A stretch of DNA of 64,000 bases from an uncultured Hyphomonas sp. (GCF_963675305.1 NZ_OY776147.1:2294001-2358000), one strand, 5' to 3'. Shown: positions 35,128 to 45,091, counted from the stretch's first letter. Made by a program: numbers and translations. Notes: generated from the letters alone by a model not told the origin.

Positions 35128-35142
35128 TTAACCTCCCCTTAA
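35128..35142. promoter_or_regulatory. CtrA binding site
   Basis: TTAA (35128-35131), seven bases, TTAA (35139-35142): an exact TTAA-N7-TTAA CtrA box, 91 bases upstream of the PodJ-like ATG. Three copies of a TTA(A/C)CCGGAA motif lie nearby (35078, 35108, 35194) and a seven-base inverted repeat sits at 35184-35208 just before the ribosome site. Confidence 0.7.
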
Positions 35143-35232
35143 GACGGCACCTGCCATCAAACACTGGGAAAATGAACAAAACTGCCCGTTTCATTAACCG
35201 GAACGGGCGGGTTGGCTGTCAGGAGTATGGGG

Positions 35233-38200
35233 ATGAGTCAGTCAGGCACAGGAGCCGCGAAGGGGATCGACCAGCGCGCCCGCGAAGCCGCCAGAGAGGC
35301 CGCCCGTTCGGAAGGCCTGACGCTGGGCGAGTACCTCGATCGGCTGATGAAGACCCCTGCCGGCGGCCCTCAACCGAATGAAGTGCCCGCTCCGTCGGAC
35401 GCACACCGCCCTCGTCCGGATTCCAAAGATGAATTGCTGGAGCGGCTGACCCGCCGGATCGAAGCCACCGAAGCCCGTTCGGCCATGGCCATTACCAGCA
35501 TGGATCACACGATCCACGATCTGGTCGGCCGGTTGGAAGACACCCAGCAAACCACCGCGGCCATTGCGGGGCATGTCGAAGGTGTGATCGACCAGCTGCG
35601 GGAAACTCATGACGCCCTGAAACAAAAGGTGCGCCGGCTGGAAGAGGACGACTCCCAGCAGGAAAATCTGGAAGCGCTCAAGGCGCTGGAAAGTGCGCTC
35701 GGCAAACTCGCCAGCCATGTGTACGAAGAAAACGAGCTGGCAGAGCAGGAAACGCAGGCCATCAAAGGCCGTGTCGAATCCGGCTTCATGGACATCATCG
35801 AACGCGTCGAGTCCATGGAGACGCGCGTCGAGAGCAGCCGGACGGAAACCGCCGAACAGATAAAACAGGGCGTGGAGCAAGCCGCCCTCCGCGCCGCAGG
35901 GGTCGCGCGCCAGGTTTCTGAGCGTGTGGATGGGCTCGAAACCGAGGTGCATGAGCGCCTCGCTGCGCTGAGCGACCGCGAAGAGCGCCTCGAAGCGACC
36001 GAAACGCGCGTGGAAGCGATCGAAACAGACGTATCGAGCGCGCTCGACTCGCTCGATATGCGCTTCGACCAGATCCAGAACAGGCTGACGCGCGCGGAAA
36101 CCACGACCGATTCTGCGCTCAAGAATCTGGAATCAACCGTGTCCGGCCTCGACGAACGGATCGGTGACGTGGCCAGCAAGATGGATCCTGATCTTGCCGA
36201 CCGCCTGCGCAGCGAGTTTGAGTCCCGCCTGGAAGACGTGATGTCCTCCGTCCGCGAGACGGTGGATTCGGTCCGCCAGGAACTGGCAGAAGAGATCGCG
36301 CGCACGGCAACGAATGCCGGTGAAGAGGCGATCGCTGAAATGAAGGACACGCTCGGCGGCATGCAGGAGCGGCTGGAAGCCAGCGAGGAACGCCAGGCAG
36401 GCGCGATCGAGAAAGTGTCGGAACAGGTCGGCGCCCTCAACGACACTTTCGATACCCGTCTGCGTGAAGTCGAAGAACGCAGCGACGCCGCTGCCGGTGA
36501 AGCGGTTCGTGAGGAAATCGAACGCCTGGGCAAAACTGTCAGCGACAGAATCGATGAGCTGGCCGAGGATCTGACCCAACGCGTCAACGACAGCGAGTCG
36601 CGCAGCGCCGAGGCGATCGAACAGATCGGCGACCAGGTTGCCGCTGCCACCAACCGCCTGCAGACCCGTCAGAGCGAAGCAATCAAAACGCTTGCAGAGC
36701 AGGTTGACGAGAACCGCCGCAAAGCAGACGAGCGCCTGTCCGATGCCCTGGCAGGTGTGACCGAACGCCTGGAACAGATGCAGTCGCAGGCGAATGAGTC
36801 GCTCTCCCCGGTTCAGAAAGCCATTGCGATGCTGGCGTCCCGGCTGGACAGCCTGGAGGATGACACTCAGTCGACCGGCGGCCCTGTCGACCTGGATGCC
36901 GTTCCGGCAAGCCTGGCAAACGTCGATGATGATCCGTTATCGGACAGCCAGTTCGAGGCCTTTGAAGATGCCGAAGATCTCGACACCTTCGAGGACTTCG
37001 ACACATTCAATGCGTTTGCAGACCTGGAGACAGCAGACGAACCAGACACCGATGTTGTCCCCGTGGTCACGCTGCCTGAGGCGGCAGAAGCAGCTCCTGA
37101 CGTTCAGCCTGCTGCAGAACCTTCATCCGATACGGCTGAAGACGCCATGGGCGTTGCGTTCGAAGATGACGCTGAGTACTCGCTTCCGACCGAAGAGGAA
37201 GACGACACCGAAACCTTCGAGGCGGGCATCGAGTCCTGGAATGCCGAACCGGAACAGGACGTACCGCACGAAACAGCTGACTCTTTTGATGACGATTTTG
37301 ATGCCATCCGCGCGGCCGTCGAAGGGCTGAGCTTTGCGACACAGGAAGCAGAAGCCGAAATCCTCACCGAGGAGACGACTGCGGCGGCCGATGAAGAAAG
37401 CACAGACGAGGCCGGTTTTGAGGACGATCTCGACCTGCTTGCGGAAGAAGACGATGATTTCATCGACCCGCTGGAGGCTCTGGCCGGACTGGAAGATCTC
37501 GACGAAGCACACACTGAAGCGCGCGAATCCGACATCTTCGACGATGAGGAATTCGAGGCGCTGGACCTGCCGGCTGCCGACGCGCCTGAGCTGGAACCTG
37601 AGGCTGCTGCGGACGCAGAAACCAAGGTTGAAGACGACAAGGAACTCGACGCTGACACCGCGGACTATCTGACCCGCGCGCGTAAAGCCGCCATGGCGGC
37701 CAGCTTCGGCAAGAGTACCGCCCAGACCGTCAGCGCTTCAGGACGTCCGGTGGTCCGGATGACATCCGGTGGCGGGGTCAGCCGCATGCCTCTGATTGCT
37801 GCCGCATCTGCCGTCGCCGTCGCCGGTGTCGCAGCTGGCGGCTATCTCTACATCCGGGGCAAACAGGACGCGCCGGTGCAGGCCGCACCGGCTAGCACTT
37901 ATGTCGATCCGGGCGCGACCGAGATGGCCGAACCTGCCCCCGACATGACAGCGCCCGCGGCACCTGTGGATGAGGCATCCGTCGCGGACATGGAAGAAGA
38001 CCTGTTCGGCGAACCGGAAACTCCGGCCGGTCCGGCCCAGTACGCACCGGTACCGCCGGTTGTGACCGTGCAGGCCTCGGCCGCCGCCGGAAACTATATC
38101 GCCCAGTACCAGCTGGCGCAGGAGAAGCTAACAGCCGGTGACTATGCCGATGGCGCCGCCCTCATGCGCAAAGCCGCCCAGAAAGGCCTGCCGATTGCCC

Positions 38201-38859
38201 AATACGCGCTCGCCAAGCTGCATGAGCGCGGAACCGGCGTTCCGAAGGATCTCTCGCTCGCGCGGGAATGGACGGAAAAGGCCGCCATGGGCGGGAACGT
38301 CAAAGCCATGCACGATCTTGCCGTCTTCATGGCCGAGGGCGAAGGCGGTGAACAGACCTATGCCGGTGCTGTGGAGTGGTTCCGCAAGGGCGCCGAATAT
38401 GGCGTGGTCGACAGCCAGTACAATCTCGGCGTCCTTTATGAGCAAGGTCTCGGCATCAGCCCGAACCTGACCGAATCCCTGTTCTGGTTCGACGTCGCCA
38501 ACCGCAATGGCGATGGCGGCGCACCGGCCAAGATTGCGCAACTCATGGAACGCGTCTCACCGGAAGCTGCTGCACAGGCCCGCAGCCGGGCGGCGAGCTG
38601 GCAACCCGCTACGGCAAATGCGATTGCCAATGGCCGCTTCGGTGCCCAGCCATGGAATTTGGGTAATCCGCTCCAGATCCAGGCCATCCAGAAGGCGCTG
38701 AATGCCCTGGGCTACGCTGCCGGCACACCGGACGGCATCATGGGGAATGGAACGGCGACCGCGATCCGTGAATATCAGATCTCCAACAACCTGCCCGTTA
38801 CCGGCACGGTCACCGAAGATCTGATCGATACGCTGAACGCTGGCGCAACGGCCGGCTGA
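35233..38859 (+). CDS. PodJ-like polarity protein: coiled coil, acidic region, TM, SEL1, peptidoglycan-binding
   Basis: A 1208-residue protein laid out like the Caulobacter polar organiser PodJ. Residues 1-45 (REAAREAARSEGLTLGEYLDRLM) are the conserved N-terminal box. About 60-560 is a long coiled coil of heptads rich in Glu/Ala/Arg. About 570-850 is a strongly acidic, low-complexity region. A single membrane helix lies at about 853-874 (LIAAASAVAVAGVAAGGYLYI). The periplasmic part holds SEL1 repeats at about 955-1107 (GLPIAQYALAKLHERGTGVPKD, DSQYNLGVLYEQGLGI) and a peptidoglycan_binding_1 domain at about 1140-1208 (IQKALNALGYAAGTPDGIMGNGTATAIREYQ). ATG 35233 has AGGAG seven bases upstream; in-frame TTG 35212 and ATG 35227 are too close. 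A CtrA box lies 91 bases upstream, suggesting cell-cycle control. Confidence 0.87.
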   Translation: MSQSGTGAAKGIDQRAREAAREAARSEGLTLGEYLDRLMKTPAGGPQPNEVPAPSDAHRPRPDSKDELLERLTRRIEATEARSAMAITSMDHTIHDLVGRLEDTQQTTAAIAGHVEGVIDQLRETHDALKQKVRRLEEDDSQQENLEALKALESALGKLASHVYEENELAEQETQAIKGRVESGFMDIIERVESMETRVESSRTETAEQIKQGVEQAALRAAGVARQVSERVDGLETEVHERLAALSDREERLEATETRVEAIETDVSSALDSLDMRFDQIQNRLTRAETTTDSALKNLESTVSGLDERIGDVASKMDPDLADRLRSEFESRLEDVMSSVRETVDSVRQELAEEIARTATNAGEEAIAEMKDTLGGMQERLEASEERQAGAIEKVSEQVGALNDTFDTRLREVEERSDAAAGEAVREEIERLGKTVSDRIDELAEDLTQRVNDSESRSAEAIEQIGDQVAAATNRLQTRQSEAIKTLAEQVDENRRKADERLSDALAGVTERLEQMQSQANESLSPVQKAIAMLASRLDSLEDDTQSTGGPVDLDAVPASLANVDDDPLSDSQFEAFEDAEDLDTFEDFDTFNAFADLETADEPDTDVVPVVTLPEAAEAAPDVQPAAEPSSDTAEDAMGVAFEDDAEYSLPTEEEDDTETFEAGIESWNAEPEQDVPHETADSFDDDFDAIRAAVEGLSFATQEAEAEILTEETTAAADEESTDEAGFEDDLDLLAEEDDDFIDPLEALAGLEDLDEAHTEARESDIFDDEEFEALDLPAADAPELEPEAAADAETKVEDDKELDADTADYLTRARKAAMAASFGKSTAQTVSASGRPVVRMTSGGGVSRMPLIAAASAVAVAGVAAGGYLYIRGKQDAPVQAAPASTYVDPGATEMAEPAPDMTAPAAPVDEASVADMEEDLFGEPETPAGPAQYAPVPPVVTVQASAAAGNYIAQYQLAQEKLTAGDYADGAALMRKAAQKGLPIAQYALAKLHERGTGVPKDLSLAREWTEKAAMGGNVKAMHDLAVFMAEGEGGEQTYAGAVEWFRKGAEYGVVDSQYNLGVLYEQGLGISPNLTESLFWFDVANRNGDGGAPAKIAQLMERVSPEAAAQARSRAASWQPATANAIANGRFGAQPWNLGNPLQIQAIQKALNALGYAAGTPDGIMGNGTATAIREYQISNNLPVTGTVTEDLIDTLNAGATAG

Positions 38860-38871
38860 TCCTGCCCGCCC

Positions 38872-40143
38872 TTACGGCTTGACATAGGCGTAGGGGCGGT
38901 CTTCCTTGTCGAGCGACAGATACCGGTCACGCAGTTCTGTCTGCCGTGAACGCATTTCCTGCGGCTCACCATCGATGAACACCGCATCGGCATTGGTGGT
39001 GACTTCCAGAGGGTCGCCATCCCACACCACGACATCGGCATGTGCGCCCGGCGCAAGAATGCCGTAGCCGGACAGACCGTAGATCTCTGCCGGGGTTACG
39101 GTAAGCGCCTTCATGGCATCGTCCCAGTCCATGCCATTCGCAACGGCATTGCCGGCAATCTGGGTCATGAGACGGGCCAGATGTGTGGAGTCATCAAGAT
39201 TGACGATCGCCACCGGAACGCCGGCTGCGTCGAGACGGGCTGCATTCTCCTGCGTGGCGGCAAGCTGCGAGAAGCTGGCAGGAAGGTTGGCAAAGCCGTC
39301 GACAATGACGGGAATCTTGAGCTCGGCGAGCCGGTCTGCGACGCGCCAACCTTCGTCCGCTCCCAGGATCGCGAACTTCAGATTCCGGTTCGACTCTGCA
39401 AGGTCCATCACGGCGTTCAGGTCCGTGGCGCTTCGGGCATCGATCAGAATCAGCTGTCGCCCGCGGGCTGCCGGAGCAAGCGCCTCGGCATCGCGGCGTG
39501 AAAGGACATCGCCTTCCCCGCCCGCAAGATAGCGCGCCGGATAGGCCCGGGCATCATCGAAGGCAGCCCGTAATTGCGCCCAGGCCGCCGGGCGCGATCC
39601 ACCGGCAAGCCCTGCCCCGCCTTCACCGAGCGTGATGAAGGTGAAAGCTTTTTCTTCCAGGTCTGTGTCCTGAGCACCGCTGGTGTCCGCAATGAAACCC
39701 TGACCCGCAAACAGGTTTGTCGATGGCTGCGGCGCAACCGCGACGCGCGTCACCCCGCCGATGCGGCTGACATCCACTGCCGTGTCATCCGGATTGAAGC
39801 CATCCGCGGCATTCAGAGACGCAGAGAAACCGGACATGGCCGCCACGGCGTCATTGGTCGAATCCTCGGCGTCCACTTCGATAATGCCGGTTCTTGAAAA
39901 GGCCGAGATCAGTCCGGGCGTTACCCATTCCGCGCTGATCACCTCAGCGCCTTCAGGCTTGGCCATCGTCGACGGGCCAACCGCCATGATCGTGCCATTG
40001 CGAATGACAACGATCCCGTTCTCGATTGTACCGGCATCGGTGCCGGTCCAGACCTTTTTGCCTTCGATCACATAAGTATCTGCCGAAGCGCCAAACGCTG
40101 CCACAGCGGCGATTGCCGCACCTGCCACCAGCTTGCGGATCAT
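38872..40143 (-). CDS. Amidohydrolase-like protein lacking its metal ligands
   Basis: A 423-residue exported protein (signal peptide MIRKLVAGAAIAAVAAFGASA) of the amidohydrolase fold. The N-terminal beta sandwich and the last strands (DVVVWDGDPLEVTTNADAVFIDG) match the family. Where the functional partner upstream has DNHSH, this protein reads ISAFSRTG; where that one has FHHAVE, it has GADEGWR; HSDSD is replaced by LDDST. All four expected metal-binding His/Asp positions are therefore lost, so catalysis by the usual mechanism is unlikely. ATG 40143 overlaps the stop of the upstream intact gene (ATGA), arguing for a complex. It is convergent with the PodJ-like gene. Confidence 0.9.
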   Translation of the reverse strand: MIRKLVAGAAIAAVAAFGASADTYVIEGKKVWTGTDAGTIENGIVVIRNGTIMAVGPSTMAKPEGAEVISAEWVTPGLISAFSRTGIIEVDAEDSTNDAVAAMSGFSASLNAADGFNPDDTAVDVSRIGGVTRVAVAPQPSTNLFAGQGFIADTSGAQDTDLEEKAFTFITLGEGGAGLAGGSRPAAWAQLRAAFDDARAYPARYLAGGEGDVLSRRDAEALAPAARGRQLILIDARSATDLNAVMDLAESNRNLKFAILGADEGWRVADRLAELKIPVIVDGFANLPASFSQLAATQENAARLDAAGVPVAIVNLDDSTHLARLMTQIAGNAVANGMDWDDAMKALTVTPAEIYGLSGYGILAPGAHADVVVWDGDPLEVTTNADAVFIDGEPQEMRSRQTELRDRYLSLDKEDRPYAYVKP

Positions 40144-41561
40144 TTCATGTCTCCTTCGCCAGGCTGGCCGAGTTCAAAATCCCGCACGGGACGCGCGGTA
40201 TCGTCGTCGCGGTCATACATCAACGCGCCATCGATATAGACCTGATCCGCCTTGGTGTAGACGCTGAACGGATTGCCGGACCAGATGACCACATCGGCCA
40301 TTTTACCTGGCTTCAGCGAACCAGTGCGCGCATCGATACCGAGCGATTTGGCCGGGTTCAGTGACAACCATTCCCAAGCCTCTTCAATGGGTATGTCTAT
40401 GCCCACCTTCTTGCCGTCTGCCCATGCTTTGGCGGCTTCCTGGTTCAGGCGCTGAATGCCGATGTCGCTGTCGGAATGCACGATCGCGCAGGCTCCGGCA
40501 TTATGAACCATCGGAATGTTTTCCGGGATGCCGTCATAGGCTTCCATCTTGAAGCCCCACCAGTCTGCCCACATGGAGGAACAGGCCCCATAGTCCGCCA
40601 GCTTGTCAGCGATCTTGTAGCTCTCGACAGCATGGTGGAAGGCGGTGACCTTGTAGCCAAACTCCTTCGACAGATCCATGATCTGCGCCATCTCGTCGGC
40701 GCGGTAGCAATGCATGTGGACCAGGATTTCACCTGCCAGAACACCGGCCAGCGTATCCAGTTCGAGGTCCCGGGCCGGCATCTCTCCGCCTTCGGCAGAG
40801 TACTTGTCCCATTTGCGCTTGTACTCGGCGGCCTTGATCCAGGCCGTCCGGTACCCGGCCATATTGCCCATGCGGGAAAACGGCGCCCCACCCGGAATGC
40901 TGCCATTGCCGTAGCCATAGACCCGTTTCGGGTTTTCTCCGCAGGCCATTTTCAGCGTGTAAGGCGCTGCTGGGAATTTCATGCCCTGCACGGTACGCGC
41001 CGGAACATTCTTCAGCGTGATGCCGCGGCCTCCAAACAGGTTGGCACTGCCCGGCAGGACCTGCAGCGAGGTCACGCCACCTGCCAGCGCGCGGTCAAAC
41101 CCCGGGTCCTGCGGCCAGATGCCATGCTCAACCCAGACTTCGGCCGTCACCGGACCGGAAATCTCGTTGCCATCCTGATGAGCCGAAACCGAGGGAGACG
41201 GATAGGCGCCGAGGTGGCTGTGATTGTCGATGATCCCCGGAGTGACCCAGCGGCCGGATGCGTCGATGACCGTCGCGCCTTCCGGTGCTTCAAGGTCTGC
41301 GCCGATGGCAGAAATCTTTCCGTCCTGAAACAGCAGGCTACCGTCTTCGATCTTTGCGCCTTCCCCGTCCAGAATGGTGGCGTTGGTGATCAGCACAGGG
41401 GCATTGGGAAACGCCTCGTAAGTCGAGGGATAAGGATCGGGATTGAACGGTTCATTCGGCGTAAACGGCTTGATCGACGGTTCGCCGTTGTCACCACTGC
41501 CACCGCATGCGGCAAGAAATATGGCTGCAGCAGCAAGCGCAGCCCAGTTGCGTCTGATCAT
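40140..41561 (-). CDS. Secreted amidohydrolase lipoprotein, metal ligands intact
   Basis: A 473-residue lipoprotein (MIRRNWAALAAAAIFLAACGG, Cys about residue 19). The HxH metal motif is in TPGIIDNHSHLG, HMHCYRADE supplies a further His, FHHAVE the fourth, and IVHSDSD the Asp. It would be a periplasmic hydrolase of a cyclic amide or ester of unknown identity. The last base of this gene's reading frame is coupled to a ligand-less paralog, suggesting a two-subunit enzyme. The 3' neighbour at 41644 is on the same strand but 82 bases away. Confidence 0.92.
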   Translation of the reverse strand: MIRRNWAALAAAAIFLAACGGSGDNGEPSIKPFTPNEPFNPDPYPSTYEAFPNAPVLITNATILDGEGAKIEDGSLLFQDGKISAIGADLEAPEGATVIDASGRWVTPGIIDNHSHLGAYPSPSVSAHQDGNEISGPVTAEVWVEHGIWPQDPGFDRALAGGVTSLQVLPGSANLFGGRGITLKNVPARTVQGMKFPAAPYTLKMACGENPKRVYGYGNGSIPGGAPFSRMGNMAGYRTAWIKAAEYKRKWDKYSAEGGEMPARDLELDTLAGVLAGEILVHMHCYRADEMAQIMDLSKEFGYKVTAFHHAVESYKIADKLADYGACSSMWADWWGFKMEAYDGIPENIPMVHNAGACAIVHSDSDIGIQRLNQEAAKAWADGKKVGIDIPIEEAWEWLSLNPAKSLGIDARTGSLKPGKMADVVIWSGNPFSVYTKADQVYIDGALMYDRDDDTARPVRDFELGQPGEGDMK

Positions 41562-41643
41562 GATTCCTCGCCCCGGTTTTTCCCGTTTCGTACCTGTCCC
41601 ATAGAGCGCGGATCAGGCAGCGCCGCAAGGCGCGAGGCCGGAT

Positions 41644-41997
41644 TCAGTCCACCTCGGGCTGCAGGTGGTCCCGCTTGTCGCGGCCGAAGACCAGACGCAT
41701 CAGCCAGTTCGGCGCAAACCGCTCAACCCGCGGATGCCGCGTCAGGATACCTTCCATCCAGCGCCGTCCCCAGACCGAGTTCCGCCCGAGCAGGATCACC
41801 CCGATAATCGCCAGAGGCAGGCCAATGGGCAGGAATGGCGTAGCGATGCCGATCGGGATTGCCACCACAATATGCATCAACCCCAGCACTGCCAGCATCT
41901 GACGCAAAAGCCCCCCGACATGGCGGCGGGCCATAGCGATCGGTTTTCGAAGGAGACTGTCAGAGGTGTCAGTCATTGGGGGCTCGGTTGAGGACAT
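41644..41997 (-). CDS. Small membrane protein of unknown function
   Basis: A 117-residue protein with one or two membrane helices at about residues 38-72 (AVLGLMHIVVAIPIGIATPFLPIGLPLAIIGVILLG), flanked by Arg-rich ends. The hairpin LLGRNSVWGRRWMEGILTRHPRVERF resembles YbaN-like or PGPGW families but is not certain. The start is ATG 41997 or ATG 41976; neither has a clear ribosome site. Confidence 0.65.
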   Translation of the reverse strand: MSSTEPPMTDTSDSLLRKPIAMARRHVGGLLRQMLAVLGLMHIVVAIPIGIATPFLPIGLPLAIIGVILLGRNSVWGRRWMEGILTRHPRVERFAPNWLMRLVFGRDKRDHLQPEVD

Positions 41998-42138
41998 GCA
42001 GAGGATATGGGTTCAGAGCAAATTCATTGCCAAGTAAAATCACCGGGATGTGTCCAAAGTCTGGCAACGTCGTTGCGTGGTTGCTACACATCTGCCCAGA
42101 AGTGGACCGCCGGGAGGGCGCCGGACAGCGAGGCCAGA

Positions 42139-43509
42139 ATGAAATTGCAGTCCATCCAGGCGCTTCGGGGCCTCGCGGCGCTGCTGGTCCTGATCTTTCA
42201 TATCCATGAACTTGAAGTGCTGGCCATTGCTGACAACAGCCTGACAGAGCGGGCCTGGGTCGGTGGCCTCTTCACCAATGGCTATGCCGGCGTCGACCTG
42301 TTCTTCGTGATCTCGGGCTTCATCATGGTGTTCGTCACGCGCAACACCCTGCCTGGCCCAAAGCAGGCCGCAGAGTTTCTGTTTGCCCGGGTCACCCGCA
42401 TCTACCCGGTCTGGTGGGCGTTTGCCGGATGTATGACCATCTACATGGTGGCCGCCTATGGCATGAGCGGCCAGAGCGCTGGCTGGCATAAGATGTCATA
42501 CGGCCAACCTGCGCTACCTTTCCTGGTAAAGTCCTTCCTGCTGGTCCCGCAGCCGGCATTTCCGATCCTCAATGTCGGCTGGACGCTTGTTCATGAGGTC
42601 TATTTCTATGCGGTCTTCACGCTATTCCTGTTGCTTCCCAAAAAATGGCTGCCGCTCCTGATCGGCGGCTGGGCTGCGTTGGTGACCGCCGGAGCGCTGA
42701 TGGGTTTGTCGGCTCCTCTTGCCATGAACTGGCTTACCCTTGCCGTCCATCCGATGACGCTGGAATTCATCCTCGGCGCTGTTGCGGGGCTCGCCATCAC
42801 GAAGGGCCTGATCTGGCGCAGCGGCACGCTGACCCTTTTGGCCACTTTGTGGCTCCTGGGCGCGCTTTGTTATCAGGGACAGGAAACCGCCTTCCAGCTC
42901 GAATGGGGCCGCGTCCTCTGGTACGGGCTGCCCGCCGCGCTTCTGATTTATGCCGTCGCAGGACTGGACATGCATGAACGGCACACCTGGCTTTTCCCTG
43001 CCCTCATTGGCTGGCTTGTGACCCTGACGCTGTTCCAGCTGACCGGCCTCGACGGTGACAGCCCTGCAAGCGCACGCCGCGATGCAACGCTCCTGACCGT
43101 GACCGTTGGCGGGATCGGCATGCTGGCCGTGATCTGGTTTGGCTGGCTACTGGGCCAGGGTGCGCCTGACCTCCTGCTGCGAGCCCGCGCATTCCTGCGC
43201 CCGCTCCTGAATGCAGCCGTCAAGCTCGGCGACTGGTCGTTCGCCTTGTACCTGTCTCACCTGATTGTACTGAGCGCCCTGCGCCGGATCTTCGCGATGC
43301 TGGGACAGTCAGACAGCCTGGCGCCCATCTTCCGCCTGGGACACCCCGGCGTGCTGGACAATTTTGCCTACGCCGCCAGCGGGATCGTGCTCACAATCAC
43401 GGCGTCCTGGCTGAGCTACCGGATGTATGAATCTCCGCTCAACGTCATGTTCGGGCGTCTTCGGAAAGCCTTGTTCCGCCGGGACCCGCAAAAGCCGGCC
43501 CCGGCCTGA
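42139..43509 (+). CDS. Acyltransferase 3-family membrane protein
   Basis: A 456-residue polytopic acyltransferase of the OafA/YrhL type that O-acetylates surface polysaccharide, lipid or peptidoglycan. The signature MKLQSIQALRGLAALLVLIFHIHE contains the catalytic His, followed by GYAGVDLFFVISGFIMV and the motif FARVTRIYPVWW. About ten helices. ATG 42139 has GAGG upstream. An in-frame TTG reading starting at 42007 is spurious. It is convergent with the gcv operon seven bases downstream. Confidence 0.91.
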   Translation: MKLQSIQALRGLAALLVLIFHIHELEVLAIADNSLTERAWVGGLFTNGYAGVDLFFVISGFIMVFVTRNTLPGPKQAAEFLFARVTRIYPVWWAFAGCMTIYMVAAYGMSGQSAGWHKMSYGQPALPFLVKSFLLVPQPAFPILNVGWTLVHEVYFYAVFTLFLLLPKKWLPLLIGGWAALVTAGALMGLSAPLAMNWLTLAVHPMTLEFILGAVAGLAITKGLIWRSGTLTLLATLWLLGALCYQGQETAFQLEWGRVLWYGLPAALLIYAVAGLDMHERHTWLFPALIGWLVTLTLFQLTGLDGDSPASARRDATLLTVTVGGIGMLAVIWFGWLLGQGAPDLLLRARAFLRPLLNAAVKLGDWSFALYLSHLIVLSALRRIFAMLGQSDSLAPIFRLGHPGVLDNFAYAASGIVLTITASWLSYRMYESPLNVMFGRLRKALFRRDPQKPAPA

Positions 43510-43516
43510 ACAATGC

Positions 43517-45091
43517 CTATTCGGCCGCAACCGGAGGCGCGACCACCGGCTCTTCCCATTTGAGCACCGGCTTGCGCGCCGCTTTCGTCTCGTCGAGACG
43601 GCGCATCGGCGCGAGATAAGGTGCGCCTTTCAGCGCTTCGTCACCCTGAGCAGCCCGGCGGGCAACAGATTCCAGCGAATCACAGAAACGGTCGAGCTCC
43701 GCTTTCGATTCCGACTCCGTCGGTTCGATCAGCATGGCACCATGCACGACCAGCGGGAAATACATCGTCATCGGATGGTATCCCTCGTCGATCAGCGCCT
43801 TGGCGATGTCGATCGTTTCGATGCCTTCGGCCGTGAAAGCATCCGAGAACAGCGCCTCGTGCATGCAATAGCCCTCAAACGGCGCGGTCATCACGCTCTT
43901 GAGGCGTGCCTGGACATAGTTGGCGTTCAGCACGGCATCTTCCGAAGCCTGCTTCAGGCCATCGGCGCCGTGGCTGAGAATATAGGTCAGCGCCCGCACG
44001 AACATGCCCATCTGGCCATGGAAGGCTGCCATGCGGCCGAAGCTCTCTGACGCATCGCCTTCAATGTCCTCGACAAGGCGGAACATGCCGTCGGCATCCT
44101 TCACCACGAACGGCACCGGCGCATAAGGCGCGAGGGCCTCGGACAGGACCGTCGGGCCGGAGCCCGGACCGCCGCCGCCATGCGGGGTGGAAAAGGTCTT
44201 GTGCAGATTGATGTGCATCGCATCGATGCCGAGATCGCCCGGGCGCACCCGGCCGACGATGGCGTTGAAGTTCGCCCCGTCGCAATAGAAATATCCGCCC
44301 GCCTCATGGATCAGGTCGGCGATTTCCTTGATATCGGTTTCAAACAGGCCGCACGTATTCGGATTGGTCAGCATGATGCCGGCAATGTCATCCGGCTTTT
44401 CCAGCTTCGCTTTCAGGTCATCCATATCGACCCGGCCGCGTTTGTTGGCCTTGATCTCATCCACGACGAAGCCGCACTGGACAGCGGTCGCCGGGTTCGT
44501 CCCGTGAGCGGACTCCGGCACCAGAACGCGCTTGCGCGTTTCCACTTCGCCGCGCGCGATCAGCGCCTGGCGGATCGTCATCATGCCGCAGAACTCGCCA
44601 TGCGCGCCGGCCTTCGGACTCATCGCGACAGCCGGCATGTTGGTCAGTGTCTTCAGCCAAATCGCCAGTTCGTCGATCAGCTCCAGTGCGCCCTGCACCG
44701 TCGCCTGCGGCTGCAGCGGGTGGATGTCGCCAAAGCCCGGCAAGCGCGCGATCTTCTCATTGAGACGCGGATTGTGCTTCATCGTGCAGCTGCCCAGCGG
44801 GAACAGGCCAAGGTCGATGGCATAGTTCTTCTGGCTGAGGCGCATATAGTGGCGCACGGCTTGCGGCTCGGACAGGCCCGGCAGGCCGGTCGGCTGCTTG
44901 CGGGCAACACCGCCAAGACGGTTCTTCGTGCCTTTCGGCGCCGGAAGGTCGACGCCGGTCGTCTCCGGCGTCCCGATCTCGAAGATCAGACCTTCCGCTT
45001 GCAGAAGACCACGCGACCCGGAAACGGTTTCAATGGAAGACATGGAGACAGACTCCGGAGTGGTGGGGCGGCCCTGTGTGTTCATGGTCAT
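43517..45091 (-). CDS. gcvPB: Glycine dehydrogenase (decarboxylating) subunit 2
   Basis: PLP-bearing half of the split P-protein of the glycine cleavage system, 524 residues. The PLP lysine is in HKTFSTPHGGGGPG. GPGSGPTVLS and LGLFPLGSCTMKHNPR are further landmarks. Its ATG shares one base with the gcvPA stop (TGATG), so the two are coupled. In-frame codons to 45148 lie inside gcvPA and are rejected. It is the last gene of the gcv operon. Confidence 0.97.
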   Translation of the reverse strand: MTMNTQGRPTTPESVSMSSIETVSGSRGLLQAEGLIFEIGTPETTGVDLPAPKGTKNRLGGVARKQPTGLPGLSEPQAVRHYMRLSQKNYAIDLGLFPLGSCTMKHNPRLNEKIARLPGFGDIHPLQPQATVQGALELIDELAIWLKTLTNMPAVAMSPKAGAHGEFCGMMTIRQALIARGEVETRKRVLVPESAHGTNPATAVQCGFVVDEIKANKRGRVDMDDLKAKLEKPDDIAGIMLTNPNTCGLFETDIKEIADLIHEAGGYFYCDGANFNAIVGRVRPGDLGIDAMHINLHKTFSTPHGGGGPGSGPTVLSEALAPYAPVPFVVKDADGMFRLVEDIEGDASESFGRMAAFHGQMGMFVRALTYILSHGADGLKQASEDAVLNANYVQARLKSVMTAPFEGYCMHEALFSDAFTAEGIETIDIAKALIDEGYHPMTMYFPLVVHGAMLIEPTESESKAELDRFCDSLESVARRAAQGDEALKGAPYLAPMRRLDETKAARKPVLKWEEPVVAPPVAAE

